Part shown: positions 54,151 to 64,000 of the stretch, piece after piece
How the letters are laid out: each line of letters starts with the position of its first letter
Numbering within the stretch: the stretch's first letter is position 1
Assembly (NCBI RefSeq): GCF_905171775.1
Contig: NC_053494.1
Location: 134,405,236 to 134,469,235 of the forward strand
DNA length: 64,000 nt
Reading direction: 5' to 3'
From: Rana temporaria
Taxonomy: Eukaryota; Chordata; Amphibia; Anura; Ranidae
Program-made: the position numbers and the translations under genes
Notes under the pieces: generated by a model
The model's database searches: none
What the model was told of the DNA's origin: nothing
What the model saw: the letters and a program-made list of their open reading frames with translations, nothing else

Positions 54151-55956
54151 TTAGGTCTAGCAGCAGTTTTCACCACTATTTAAATTTATTTACTAGATAG
54201 TGCGAAGGACCACATTTTGCACTATATAATGTATGACTATGATTGCAAACCATTGTGTACAACTGACATATGATCACTATGACTGGTCACAGTCATCACA
54301 TGGTACCAGCTTCCATTTCATGTATGGCACCCAGGCCATCCCAGGAAGTCTATATTAACTGTTGCACTACAGGTCTGCAGTGCTGTTCAACAGTGTTGCT
54401 TTGCTTAAGTTCTTGTCTGCAGTGTGCTACGTTTATCTCTCTGTGTACCGTTTTTGGCTAGTCCCTGACTTCTCCCATTTGCCTGTGCCCTTGACCTTTG
54501 CCTGTCTCCCGGTTACCCTGTCCGCCTGTTGCCCTGACCTTGGCTTACCCATCACTTCCGTTTGTCTTGCTTGCTGCTTCCCCTCTCTCTCTGTGGAGCG
54601 CGTCCTAGGGGATCCCAGGGGGCGCGACCTGGGCCCAGCTGCGTCAAAGGCCATCCTCACCACTAGAGGCTCTGGTGAACACAAAGCTGGGTCTTAAACT
54701 CCGCGCCCTGGGCGATCTTGGGTTCACGCTTCCTCTCGGATAGCAGCAGTCGGCTATAGGGTTCACTACCCTGAGGTGCATCCCTGACCCCTACGGGGTG
54801 CACTTGTCACCTGACCACAGGTGACGTTACACTATCAAGAGGAGTGACCTGCTCACGTGCTTATTCTGCCAGTTGGTGTGAACCTCTATACTGCTATAGC
54901 TACTGGTCCTGGATGCTTATAGGCTGGTGAGGGTTGAATAGATTCACTTGGCACCAGAGAAATCTAGAGATCATGGTATTTTAGTCCCAATCACACCCTC
55001 CTGTAATATAATTGCTGTTGAGGAGACCTGGAGAGAGAAAGGCTTCACAGCCTAACCCTTATCTAGCTCCAATATGGGGACAACATTTCTAGATTAGTAA
55101 GAGACCCCATTGCCACCCTGCAGTGTATTAAACATTGCTTATATCTATTTGGGAGACAGCTACTTAGTGGATCCCTATTTAAAGGGGACCTCATCATTCT
55201 GTTGCTATATGCTGAATTAGGACACTTTGCAAAAAGATACCTTTTACCATTGTGGATAACACCTTCACCTCCAGGTCAAGTGCTTCACAGTTGAGTTTAA
55301 AAGGCCCCTTTGTTGTAGGGTGGACTCTGTTGTAAAATCAAGAACTGGCTGTTGGTTAGTCAGGGTTGGTACATTGTTACTAGACCCAAGTAGATAGCTT
55401 CACCCATCTTACAATACACCCAGGTATACCTGTGTATTATTACTGTTTTATTGCTGCTTACAGTGTCGTTCTCTACTCGGCTAGTGTGTTTGAGGCAAAG
55501 CATCTCCCATGTGGCAAAGAGAACAAATTCCCATCAAGCTCACATCAGGTCATGGTTGTTTTGCACTTTGATACTTGTATTGCTTTCTACCATTGCTTTC
55601 CTATTTAATATTTGTAGGGGTCGTTCTTGCATTAAAAACCCCCAGATATCTGCTATTAGTATGTCGGTGTACTATTGCTACAGAATGGGTTTTCACTGGG
55701 ATAAGAGAACCCAACATTCTCAGCAGCTCCTTCAACATTATTGGGTATGTTTATTATCTGTACATTTTACTGGTACCAAAATGTTTCTGCAGCCAAAATC
55801 ACACACCTAAGTGGTATTACTACCAAATCTAACATATATTGCTCTGCCTGTCCTGCACTCAAAATTTACATGATGCAGGGGGCAGCACGGTAAGGGTTTC
55901 AATGACCATATTGGTGGCAAGGGTACACTGACAACATTGGAACATGGAATAAAATA
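54151..55956. other. no gene or clear repeat seen
   Basis: Several ORFs of 60-120 codons, none with a recognisable domain or conserved splice pattern. Short inverted pieces occur near 54790-54830 (GGTGCA/TGCACC, CACCTGACCACAGGTG). Confidence 0.45.
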
Positions 55957-56190
55957 CAGGCATACCCCACTTTTAAGTACACAATGGGGTTTATTTACTA
56001 AAGCTGGAAAGCGCAAAATCAGGCTCACTTCTGCACAGAAACCAATGAGCTTCCAGGTTTTATTACCAGGCTTAATTGAACAAGCTGGGGTTAGACGTTT
56101 ATTGGTTTCTACGCAGAAGTGAGCCTGATTTTGCACTTTCTAGCTTTAGTAAATAAGCCCCATTGTGTACTTAAAAGTGGGGTATGCCTG
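55957..56190. mobile_element. fold-back MITE
   Basis: CAGGCATACCCCACTTTTAA at the left and its inverse at the right. Pairing continues through GGGGTTTATTTACTAAAGCT / AGCTTTAGTAAATAAGCCCC and AGGCTCACTTCTGC / GCAGAAGTGAGCCT. Confidence 0.93.
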
Positions 56191-58063
56191 GTACCTTTAG
56201 ACTTCTCAACAGAGATTTAATTGCATGATAACTGAATGCAAAATGGGGATATGTAGTAAGTTTTAACAGCATTCATCACAACTCTTAACAGACCATGTGA
56301 TGGTGACATCCGAGTACAGCACAGGGGGGGGTTGGCATAACACCAAGCTACGTTAAAAACCTTTTTGCACACTAGAAAAGAGTACCATGTAACAGCAACT
56401 TTTTGGGAACAATTGTCCTGGCTAGAGACATTTCCTGACAAAGTAGAACAAATGGTACCCCTCTTTCAAAGATCCCTACAATTTCAGGGCAGCTTTTAGA
56501 TTATAAATCTACAATGTGTGATTATGGACTTTTTCGAGGGTGAGGGTGTAAAATATACATACACAAAGCTACTCATATATGAAATATAAGTGTACCAGTG
56601 TGTGAAATGGCTTCAATGTAAACAAAAGATTTTTAATTATATATACAGAATAATTATGTATATAACTAACATCATATTTTTTTCCTAATGTTTCTTAATA
56701 TCACACTATACAGAGACCCAGTTCTATACTTCACTCCATCAACATGTCAGTGTATGTTATAGTCTGTAAAGCACATTTACATGTCGCCTTGCATACACAA
56801 ACAAAGCTGCATTACTGCAGTATAAGCAGACCCTGGCTCTGTCCTTATGCTGACAGCAAGTTTGCTTTGTATAAAACAGTGAGCAATTAGAATAAGCAAT
56901 TTGATTATTGTTTTTTTTTTTTTTTTTTTTTCTAAACAGACGCTGACAATCAGCAATTTTCTTTTTTCTTTTTGTTATATATATGTTTAAAGAGGAGGAA
57001 TAACATTAAATGCGAAGCGCTCCAAAAAAAAAAAAAAATTGAAAAAACAACCATAAACTTTAAGTATGCTAGGAGTTATAAAATGTGTCCATTGTGGCAA
57101 TTCTACTGCCAACATTGAAGTTTTAAGCATTAATATGCCTTCATTGCAGTTTTAATGCCTTAATATTGACTCAATGGCTCTTTGGGGTAATATCGTTTCC
57201 TCTGCTTGTGAAAAGGTGATGATGTCAGCATTCCCTGCACTGATTCATATGCAGGTTGATGAAGCCGAGTTATTTATGGGAAACCATTATATTTTCTATA
57301 AACATTAGTTCTCAATAAACAGAGACATTTAGCCGAGGGTTTATTTATTAAATAGGTACTGTACAGATGGTTCTGCTACACATGATGTGTTGCAGAGCAT
57401 ATTACTCAGAAATAATCAGCTGTGTTATAGCTAGACTAAATTAATAAGATGATAATGATGAAATTGATGCTTTTTTGAGCTAGGCTTGGCAAATGGCTTT
57501 TGCATAAACAAACTGATAAATTTGAGAAGCAATTACTTGCTTGTCAAAGATAAAAACACAACAGGGCCCATTTATAGTTAGGTCCTATTTATTTTTAAAG
57601 ATTGTACCAGATTTTATGTTTAATACACTGCAATTAAAAAATAATACTTAAATGAAGAATAATAAAAAGCAAAGTGGAAGTTGCTCAGCTCTCCTTGAAA
57701 AGCTAAAGATGCAAAGCATTTTTTTTTTTTTGTCTGGGCAACTTTTTTATAGCTACAGTATGTGGGGAATTTAATTATCTTGTGCTGGGGTAAAATGGAA
57801 GCTTTTCATAAGGACATGGAGCTGCATTCATTTTTTACTAAGTATGGATAATCTTTATAATGAATATTCCTTATAATGAGTTCTACAAACTTTGGTAAGA
57901 TGCTTCAGAACCTTTTCGGGAAAAAAAAATGGAAACAAATATAGAGTAGACTCAAAGAGGCTGTCAGCCTTTACAACTGCTTTAACAAATTTTTTTCAAC
58001 TGTTTAATTCATTTTTCATTTTTAAAGCAATCCCACCCATCCATCTATGTCTCCATGCCTCTG
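56191..58063. other. no gene or clear repeat seen
   Basis: AT-rich DNA with homopolymer T and A tracts (56910-56931 and 57027-57040). This is one of the few long stretches without obvious transposon structure. Confidence 0.5.
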
Positions 58064-59317
58064 AGGCCTTGTACACACGACTGAGAAACTCGACAGAATC
58101 CATCAAGAAACTTGGTGGCAGGGCTTTTTTGCTGAGGAAATTTGTTGTGTGTACGTTTTTCATCGAGGAAACTGTCGAGGAACTCGACAAGGAAAAAGTT
58201 CTCTTTTTCCTCAACGGGAGTCTCAATTTCCTCGTCGTGTTTCTCGTCGGGCTGGTTTTCGACGAGAAACTCAAGCGTGTGTATGCTAAGAAACCCTTGC
58301 ATGCTCAGAATAAAGTATGAGACGGGAGTAAAAGTAGCATTTGTAATGGAGATAACACATTTTTCACGCTGTAACAGACTGAAAAGTGCAAATCGTCTCC
58401 GACCAAACTTTTACTTAACACGCAGTAACATGAGATTAGCAAAAGCAGCCCCAAGGGTTGTGCCAGTGGAATCGAACTTCCCCTGCCATTGTATGTGTTG
58501 TACGTCACCGCGTTTGAGAACGAGGAGATTTTGGGCCAGATTCACAGAGGAGATACGACGGCGTATCTCCTGATACACCGTCGTATCTCCTGTTGTACTG
58601 TATCTATGCGGCTGATTCATAGAATCAGTTCCGCATAGATAGCCCTGAGATCCGACAGGTGTAATAGACTTACACCGTCGGATCTTAGGATGCAATACTT
58701 CGGCCGCCGCTGGGGGGAGTTTGCATCGTATTCCAGCGTCGGGTATGTAAATTAGCAGTTACGGCGATCCACAAAGGTTTTTCCCGTCATTACGTCGTCG
58801 CTAGTAATTTTTTCCCGTCGCAAAGTTAGGCCTCCTTTAACATGGCTTAATTTTAGTCGAGCCATATTAAAGTATGGCCGTTGTTCCCGGGTCGAATTTC
58901 AAATTATTTTTGTTTTGGCGTAAGACATCCGGGAATATGAATGGACGCTACGCACGTCGCCGTTCGAAAAAATGACATCACATCGCGCAAAGCACGGCGG
59001 GAATTTCGAAACTGAGCATGCGCAGTACGTCCGGCGCGGGAGCGTGCCTAATTTAAATGGTACACGCCCCATTTGAATTGGGCGGGCTTGCGCCGGACGT
59101 GTTTACGATACACCGCCGCAAGTTTACAGGTAAGTGCTTTGTGGATCAGGCACTTACACTGAAAACTTGCGGCGGTGTAACGTAAACGGGTTACGTTACA
59201 CGGCCGCAAATATTCGTAAATCTGGCCCTTTGTCTTGACAGTGTGTACGCAAGGCAAGCTTGTCGAGTTCCTCGACAAGCCTAACAAGGAACTCGTCGAG
59301 GAAAACGATGTGTCTCG
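58064..59317. mobile_element. AGGCCT-type MITE interrupted by a GGGCCAG-type MITE
   Basis: Begins AGGCCTTGTACACACGACTG and matches 52091-52701 in opposite orientation. It is missing the last ~35 bases at the right, where an unrelated G/C-rich repeat begins (59318). The inner element is 58533-59228. Confidence 0.85.
58533..59228. mobile_element. GGGCCAGATTCAC-type MITE nested with TTT TSD
   Basis: GGGCCAGATTCACAG at the left and GTAAATCTGGCCC at the right. The flanks read GAGATTTT and TTTGTCTTGAC. The uninterrupted copy at 52205-52222 reads, inverted, GAGATTTTGTCTTGAC, so TTT was duplicated. Confidence 0.9.
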
Positions 59318-60385
59318 CCCGAGATGGGTTCCCCTCCAAGAGAATACCAGGCCCATGGGTCTGGTGCGGATTTAAAGGGGAACCCCCTACGCTGAAAAAA
59401 CGGCGTGGGGGTCCCCCCAAAATCCATACCAGACCCGTATCCGAGCAGCAGCCCGGCCGGTCAGGAAAGGGGGTGGGGACAAGCCGTGCCAGGCAGCATG
59501 CCCTCAACATGGTGAGGTAGGTGCTCTGGGGCAGGGGGCGCCCTGTGGCGCCCCCCCACCCCAAAGCACCCTGTCCCCATGTTGATGAGGACAGGGCCTC
59601 TTCTTGACAACCCTGGCCATTGGTTGTTGGGGTCTGCAGGTGGGGGGATTATCGGAATCTGGGAGCCCCCTTTAACAAGGGGGCCCCCAGATACCGGCCC
59701 CCCACCCTAGGTGAATGAGTATGGGGTACATCGTACCCCTACCCATTCACCTGGAGGAAAAGTGTAACAAAAAAATAAACACTACACAGGTTTTTAAAAT
59801 ATTTTATTAGTCAGCTTCGGGGGTCTTCTTCCCACTTCCCCGCTCTCCGGGGGTGTTCTTCTGACTTCGGGGGTCTTCTTCCGTCTTCTCCGCTCTCTTC
59901 TTCTGCTCTCTTCTTCTGCTCTCCGCTCTCCCCGATTCTTGTCCCGCTCTCCGGTGCCTTCTGCTGGGCTGCACTGCCGCTATCTTCTTTGTAGCTCTTT
60001 TACTAGCGGTAGCGGCCAGCCCAGTCTTCCGGACCGACGCCTTACGTAAACGGCATAGCTAAATCCAACGGGCGCAAGTACGTTTCTGAATCGGCGTATC
60101 TACCTCATTTGCATATTCTACGCGTACATCTACGGAAGCGCCCCTAGCGGCCAGCGTAAATATGCACCCAAAATACGACGGCGTAAGAGACTTACGTCAG
60201 TCGTATCTTGGAAAAAAACTAACGTAAATGCCTTTCTGAATAGGCGTAAAGATGGGACGGCGCACATTTAAATAACCCCCATTGTCTTGAGGTATTAATT
60301 TCCTTCATGTCCTTTCTCTGAAATAGAGATACAGACAAAAACAAAGACTATCCAAAACCAAAACTCAAACCATAAGTCAATCCTT
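59318..60385. repeat. GC-rich dispersed repeat pieces
   Basis: 59318-59790 has GGTCTGGTATGG/CCATACCAGACC-like pieces, ACGGCGTGGGGGTCCCCCC and GGGGGCGCC/GGCGCCCCC hairpins. GCCCTTCAGGTCTGG-type words also occur near 24533. 59815-60000 is a CTTCTTCTGCTCTCCG-rich tract. 60040-60285 resembles the ACGACGGCGTA-type MITEs. No gene is seen. Confidence 0.55.
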
Positions 60386-60655
60386 ATTTTTTTTTATTTT
60401 TTTATTCTATATTTTATTGTTTTTTAATCAATTTTATACAAACAAACATACTTCAATTGCATATGTATCACCTATATAACATATCAGAAATCGATTCTGC
60501 AATACAAGGAATTTACAGAGCATTTCAGTTCCAAAATGTTTCCTTTTCTAGATATACTAACGGTATAGATAATCTTCATCGTCCTTCCTATTTATCAAGC
60601 CGGCACAACAAAAAACAAAAACAGAACAAAAACAAACAAAACAAAAACAGAGAGA

Positions 60656-60697
<42 letters not shown>

Positions 60698-61003
60698 TTC
60701 CTCCGCCAGTGCATGTTGACCATTTTTTATTAAACTTCTCTTCTCTGCCTTGAATAGTAGCACTACCTCTTTCCATAGTATATATTTCAGCTATTTTTTT
60801 AAGCCACTGCGAGACAGAGGGAGATGATTCCAACTTCCAGAGAGCTGATACACATGACTTGGCTGCATTCAGAAGATGAACAGTCATCGAATTACTATAT
60901 TTACGCCTAGAAAGCTCTGAAAGATGGAGCAAGTATCTGGCTGGTTCAGAACCCAGGTCCTGACCTGTATCATTATTGATACATTTGACCAAAATGCTCA
61001 CTT
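60386..61003 (-). pseudogene. 5'-truncated L1 3' end (ORF2 C-terminus and 3' UTR)
   Basis: The minus strand encodes about 100 residues resembling the end of an L1 ORF2 (YLLHLSELSRRKYSNSM, HLLNAAKSCVSALWK, REEKFNKKWS). A 3' region follows with a TATA microsatellite (60659-60692) and an A-rich tail (T-rich on plus, 60384-60430). Everything upstream of about 61003 is missing, the usual 5' truncation. Confidence 0.75.
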
Positions 61004-61009
61004 AGTCGA

Positions 61010-61299
61010 TATTATGTCCAAATGTGCCATCTATGTAGGATCTGCTCTGTACGTGCAACTCACGCGATCATCAGCTGTGATTGGTCACAGCTGATCATGT
61101 GGTAAGAAGCCTCTGTCAGAGGCTTCTTACCACGATCGGAGATGTGGCATGTTACACTGACACGCCGCACTAGCAATCGCCACACTGCGCGCTCCCACGG
61201 ACGCGCGTCGGGATTTTATCCTGTTGGATGTCATATGACACCCAGAAAGGATAACAGAACCACTGTCAATCTGCTATAGGCCGGGCGGGAAGTGGTTAA
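61010..61299. mobile_element. TTAA-family element fragment
   Basis: Ends GGCGGGAAGTGGTTAA at 61299. It contains the hairpin GGTAAGAAGCCTCTGTCAGAGGCTTCTTACC (61100-61130) and a GATCATCAGCTGTGATTGG/CCAATCACAGC-type piece. The left end is missing. Confidence 0.75.
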
Positions 61300-61567
61300 A
61301 CTTCCCTCTATGTGATCCTCATATGGATGTTTTTAGCAGTTTATCAGCATTGAGTTTATGGGCTGTTGTCTGAACGTCCTAAAATTGCATTCAAGAGCAG
61401 TTCTGACCACAAAAAATGCTGAACATTGAAAAACGTGCATAAATGCTCATAATCACCCATAGACGCTCATAAACATGCATAAACTCTAGGCACGTTTAGC
61501 ACTTCAGCGCCAATTAAATAAACACCCAATCCCCAAACTCTGGTAAACTCTTTTGAAAAAATGCAGC

Positions 61568-61962
61568 TTATACACGATCGGAATTTCCGATGAAAAAAGT
61601 CAGACGGAATTTTTTCATCGGATATTCCGACAGCGTGTGTGCCCCAACTGAGTTTTTCCTTCGGAAATTCCGACAGACTTAGAAAGAGAACATGTTCTCT
61701 TTTTTTCAGATGGAAAGAATTTCTATCGGAAATTCCGTTCGTCTGTATGGAACTCTGAGAAAAAAACATGCATGCTCAGAATCAAGTCGAATCAAGTCGA
61801 TGCATGCTTGGAAGCATTGAACTTAATTTTTCTCGGCTCATCGTAGTGTTGTACGTCACCACGTTCTTGGTGGTCGGAATTCGGTGTGACAGTGTGTATG
61901 CAAGACAGCTTGAACGGAATTCCGTCGTTTATCCCGACGGAAATTACGATTGTGTGTACAAG
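61568..61962. mobile_element. fold-back MITE, ACACGATCGGAATTTCCG family
   Basis: TATACACGATCGGAATTTCC at the left, GGAAATTACGATTGTGTGTA at the right. Inner TCGGAAATTCCG palindromes. Related in style to 53738-54150. Confidence 0.8.
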
Positions 61963-62996
61963 GCATTAAAAAAAACTCCAAAAAACGCGCTGATGGCCCT
62001 CTAAATTTCATAAAAACAAGGATATTAGGTGGTAGTATATATTAACATGGTCCATTTATTATAAGAATTAAATATTTAAAAGACAATCCTTTAAGTTACA
62101 GATCAACTCCAGCACTGTGGTGAACAATCCATATAGGATGGTATAACCAGCAATATAAGCTATGTTCAAATGATATAATATACACCAGCAGCCACCAGCA
62201 GATTCAAGGGATAAGAGCTCACAGGTTCAATCGCCACGCCAGAGACTGGAACACACAGTACCTTAGGGGCAGATGAAAAAGAGGCGGTGGTAGGGAGATG
62301 GTCGTCACACCATCAGCAGAGACCTGGCATCAGGTAGTCCGTGCAGCCTCAAGGGTCACCACAGGATGGAAAAGACAGGATCCTCCGGCGAATCCTGCAG
62401 CCGGGGACACAGAGCGATGTGGTCTGTGAGGACGGGCGCTTGTTCCGTACGAGCGCGCTGACGTCACACGGCCGGGACGCCACTCAGCGATCAATAGAGT
62501 CAAACACAGATGTGGTTAGAGCCCTCTGGTGGAGAATTCGTAGAGTACACATTCCCATACAGAATAGTGGAAGCTGCCAGCGAGATAAAAACTTTTTGGA
62601 TTTTAGTGTGTTGGTGTGTTGGTACTTCCGGGTGCCTTTATCTTCGCAGCTCTGGCTCATCTTTCCTACACCTTATTGATGAACTAACCAAATAATTATT
62701 TTTACTTAGAACGTTGCTATCCCTGTTTTAGCGCCTGTGTATTTGTTGAGTTTTTATGTACAAGGCATTAGGTGAGTTTATACGCTGACTTTATCCTATC
62801 AGGGTAAACAGCGTTTACAAGAAACCAGTGTGCATGAGGCCTAGTACATTATGTCTGAATAACTTTAAAGTTCTATTGATATAACTTTTCAAGCTGGAAA
62901 TGAGTAGGACCTATAAAGTTGATCCATCAACCATTATCAAAAAATAAAACAATGTACCCCGATGACATTATACATACAAAAGTATATTAATATATA
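61963..62996. other. no gene or clear repeat seen
   Basis: ORFs of about 60-110 codons without domains. Confidence 0.5.
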
Positions 62997-63410
62997 TTAA
63001 AGTATAACCAAGGCAAAACTTTTGTTTTTTTTAGTTCTGGATAAAGTGTAGAGGATAAGAAAACATTTTGGGGTTGTATTGCTGTCTGTGCTCCCATTAG
63101 GGAGATTCACTCTCTGTATTTGTCCTGTTTACCATTATCATTGAAAGTGAAAGTGTCCCTAGAAAAGTAATAGAGGGGAAATCTTCCAATAGTGACACGT
63201 GTTCTGGTGGCCTGGGGATCCCCAAGGAATTTGCGTTAATTTGCAAGGATTTCTTCTCACTTCCTGCTTGGCTATGGGACAGGATTAGAAGGAAAATCTC
63301 TGAAATGGGACACAAATGGCGGAAAAAATTGACAGGGGTTGTAACCCTCCCTTACTCTATCCCCCCCCCCCCCCCCAAAAAAAAAAGTTTTGCCTATAGT
63401 TCTACTTTAA
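62997..63410. mobile_element. TTAA-flanked MITE
   Basis: TTAAAGTATAACCAAGGCAA at the left. Inverted right end TTAAAGTAGAACTATAGGCA, both followed by AAACTTTT. A run of 16 C precedes the right arm. Confidence 0.85.
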
Positions 63411-63680
63411 GTATTGAATATTTAATATTATTATTGATGTTTAAAATTCTTATGTTATACATTTTCAAGCTGGAAATAGGACCTATGAAGCTGATCCATC
63501 AATCAAGTTCTAAAGAAGCAATGTTCCAGGTCCTACAGTATTTGTTGTCAGTAACAGCTATTTTTTTTACAGCAGAGGTCAAAATGCTATAACAAACACA
63601 ACACAAAAGAAACCGTGACCAATACTGGCATTGCCCTAGTACTTTGGTAAAAGTATGAAAAAAATCTTAGATAGATACGA

Positions 63681-63771
63681 CCGGCCGGACTCAGAGATAC
63701 GACGGCGTATCAGGAGATACGACGGCGTATCAGGAGATACGCCGTCGTATCTCTTTCTGAATCCGGCCCAC
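63681..63771. repeat. fold-back scrap of the GGGCCAG MITE family
   Basis: GGCCGGACTCAGAGATACGA and TCGTATCTCTTTCTGAATCC are inverted. ATACGACGGCGTATCAGGAG is repeated in tandem between them, leaving almost only the ends of the family. Confidence 0.8.
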
Positions 63772-63793
63772 TGTCCGTACGTGTAAAAGGGCC

Positions 63794-64000
63794 TTAAAGT
63801 GGCCTGGAAATTAAAATTTTTAACCTTAGATTGATGCTCATTTTGTCTACGGGAATCAGCTAGTTTTTTTTAAATCGAAGCTGTACTTACCGTTTTAGAG
63901 AGCGATCTTCTCCGCCGCTTCAGGGTATGGGCTGCGGGACTGGGCGTTCCTATTTTGATTGACAGTCTTCCGAAAGGCTTCCGACGGTCGCATCCATCGC
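63794..64000. mobile_element. start of a TTAA-type element, cut by the window edge
   Basis: Begins TTAAAGTGGCCTGGAAATTA. GGGCGTTCCTATTTTGATTG near 63941 resembles GGGCGTTCCTAACATGTCTG near 26900. Confidence 0.5.

Noticed and set aside
55451..55832. Membrane-protein-like ORFs
   Set aside because: Hydrophobic by AT-rich composition; no homology I can name and no splice context.

Overview
The window looks like a piece of a large, repeat-rich amphibian genome, most likely a frog and probably a ranid. This rests on the repeat types visible: L1-type LINEs, Tc1/mariner, hAT, many TTAA-flanked and fold-back MITEs, and a CR1-type LINE scrap. Species assignment is inference. I see no ordinary host gene, rRNA, tRNA gene, CRISPR array or bacterial-style operon. 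Nearly every supportable coding sequence belongs to a mobile element.

Layout. Positions 586-5880 hold a minus-strand L1-type LINE with intact ORF1 and an ORF2 broken by one stop; a TTAA-flanked element (1-585) cuts into it. Positions 7013-23955 form one 16.9-kb hAT transposon, bounded by an exact 8-bp duplication (CACACCAG). It carries an intact 1113-aa BED-finger hAT transposase on the plus strand. On the minus strand, convergent with it, lies a four-exon gene whose reading frame stays open across canonical splice sites (216 aa). That protein has a Myb/SANT-like N-terminus, a basic/acidic centre and a coiled-coil C-terminus. Between and within the two genes lie a Tc1 relic, a 3.2-kb satellite with 146/152-bp alternation (298-bp higher-order unit), a dead mariner/Tc1 element, a tRNA-type SINE with its own TSD, and a 1-kb tandem duplication that copies exon 1.

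Positions 24-32 kb and 38-64 kb are mostly nested nonautonomous elements: at least ten TTAA-flanked elements, a MITE family with GGGCC-type ends and 3-bp duplications, long fold-backs (one about 1.37 kb between 15-bp direct repeats), a CR1 fragment, L1 3' ends and an LTR-like segment. Positions 32659-37596 look like one larger element with C-rich and GGGCACAGTGA-type minisatellites. A nearly intact Tc1-like transposon (35829-37442) with about 200-bp, almost identical TIRs sits inside it.

The most interesting object is the hAT element. Two genes start near opposite termini, each next to repeated subterminal DNA with CCAAT motifs, and run towards each other. I infer that the Myb/SANT-like protein may be an element-encoded partner of the transposase. 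The alternative, a captured Harbinger-type accessory gene, cannot be excluded from sequence alone.
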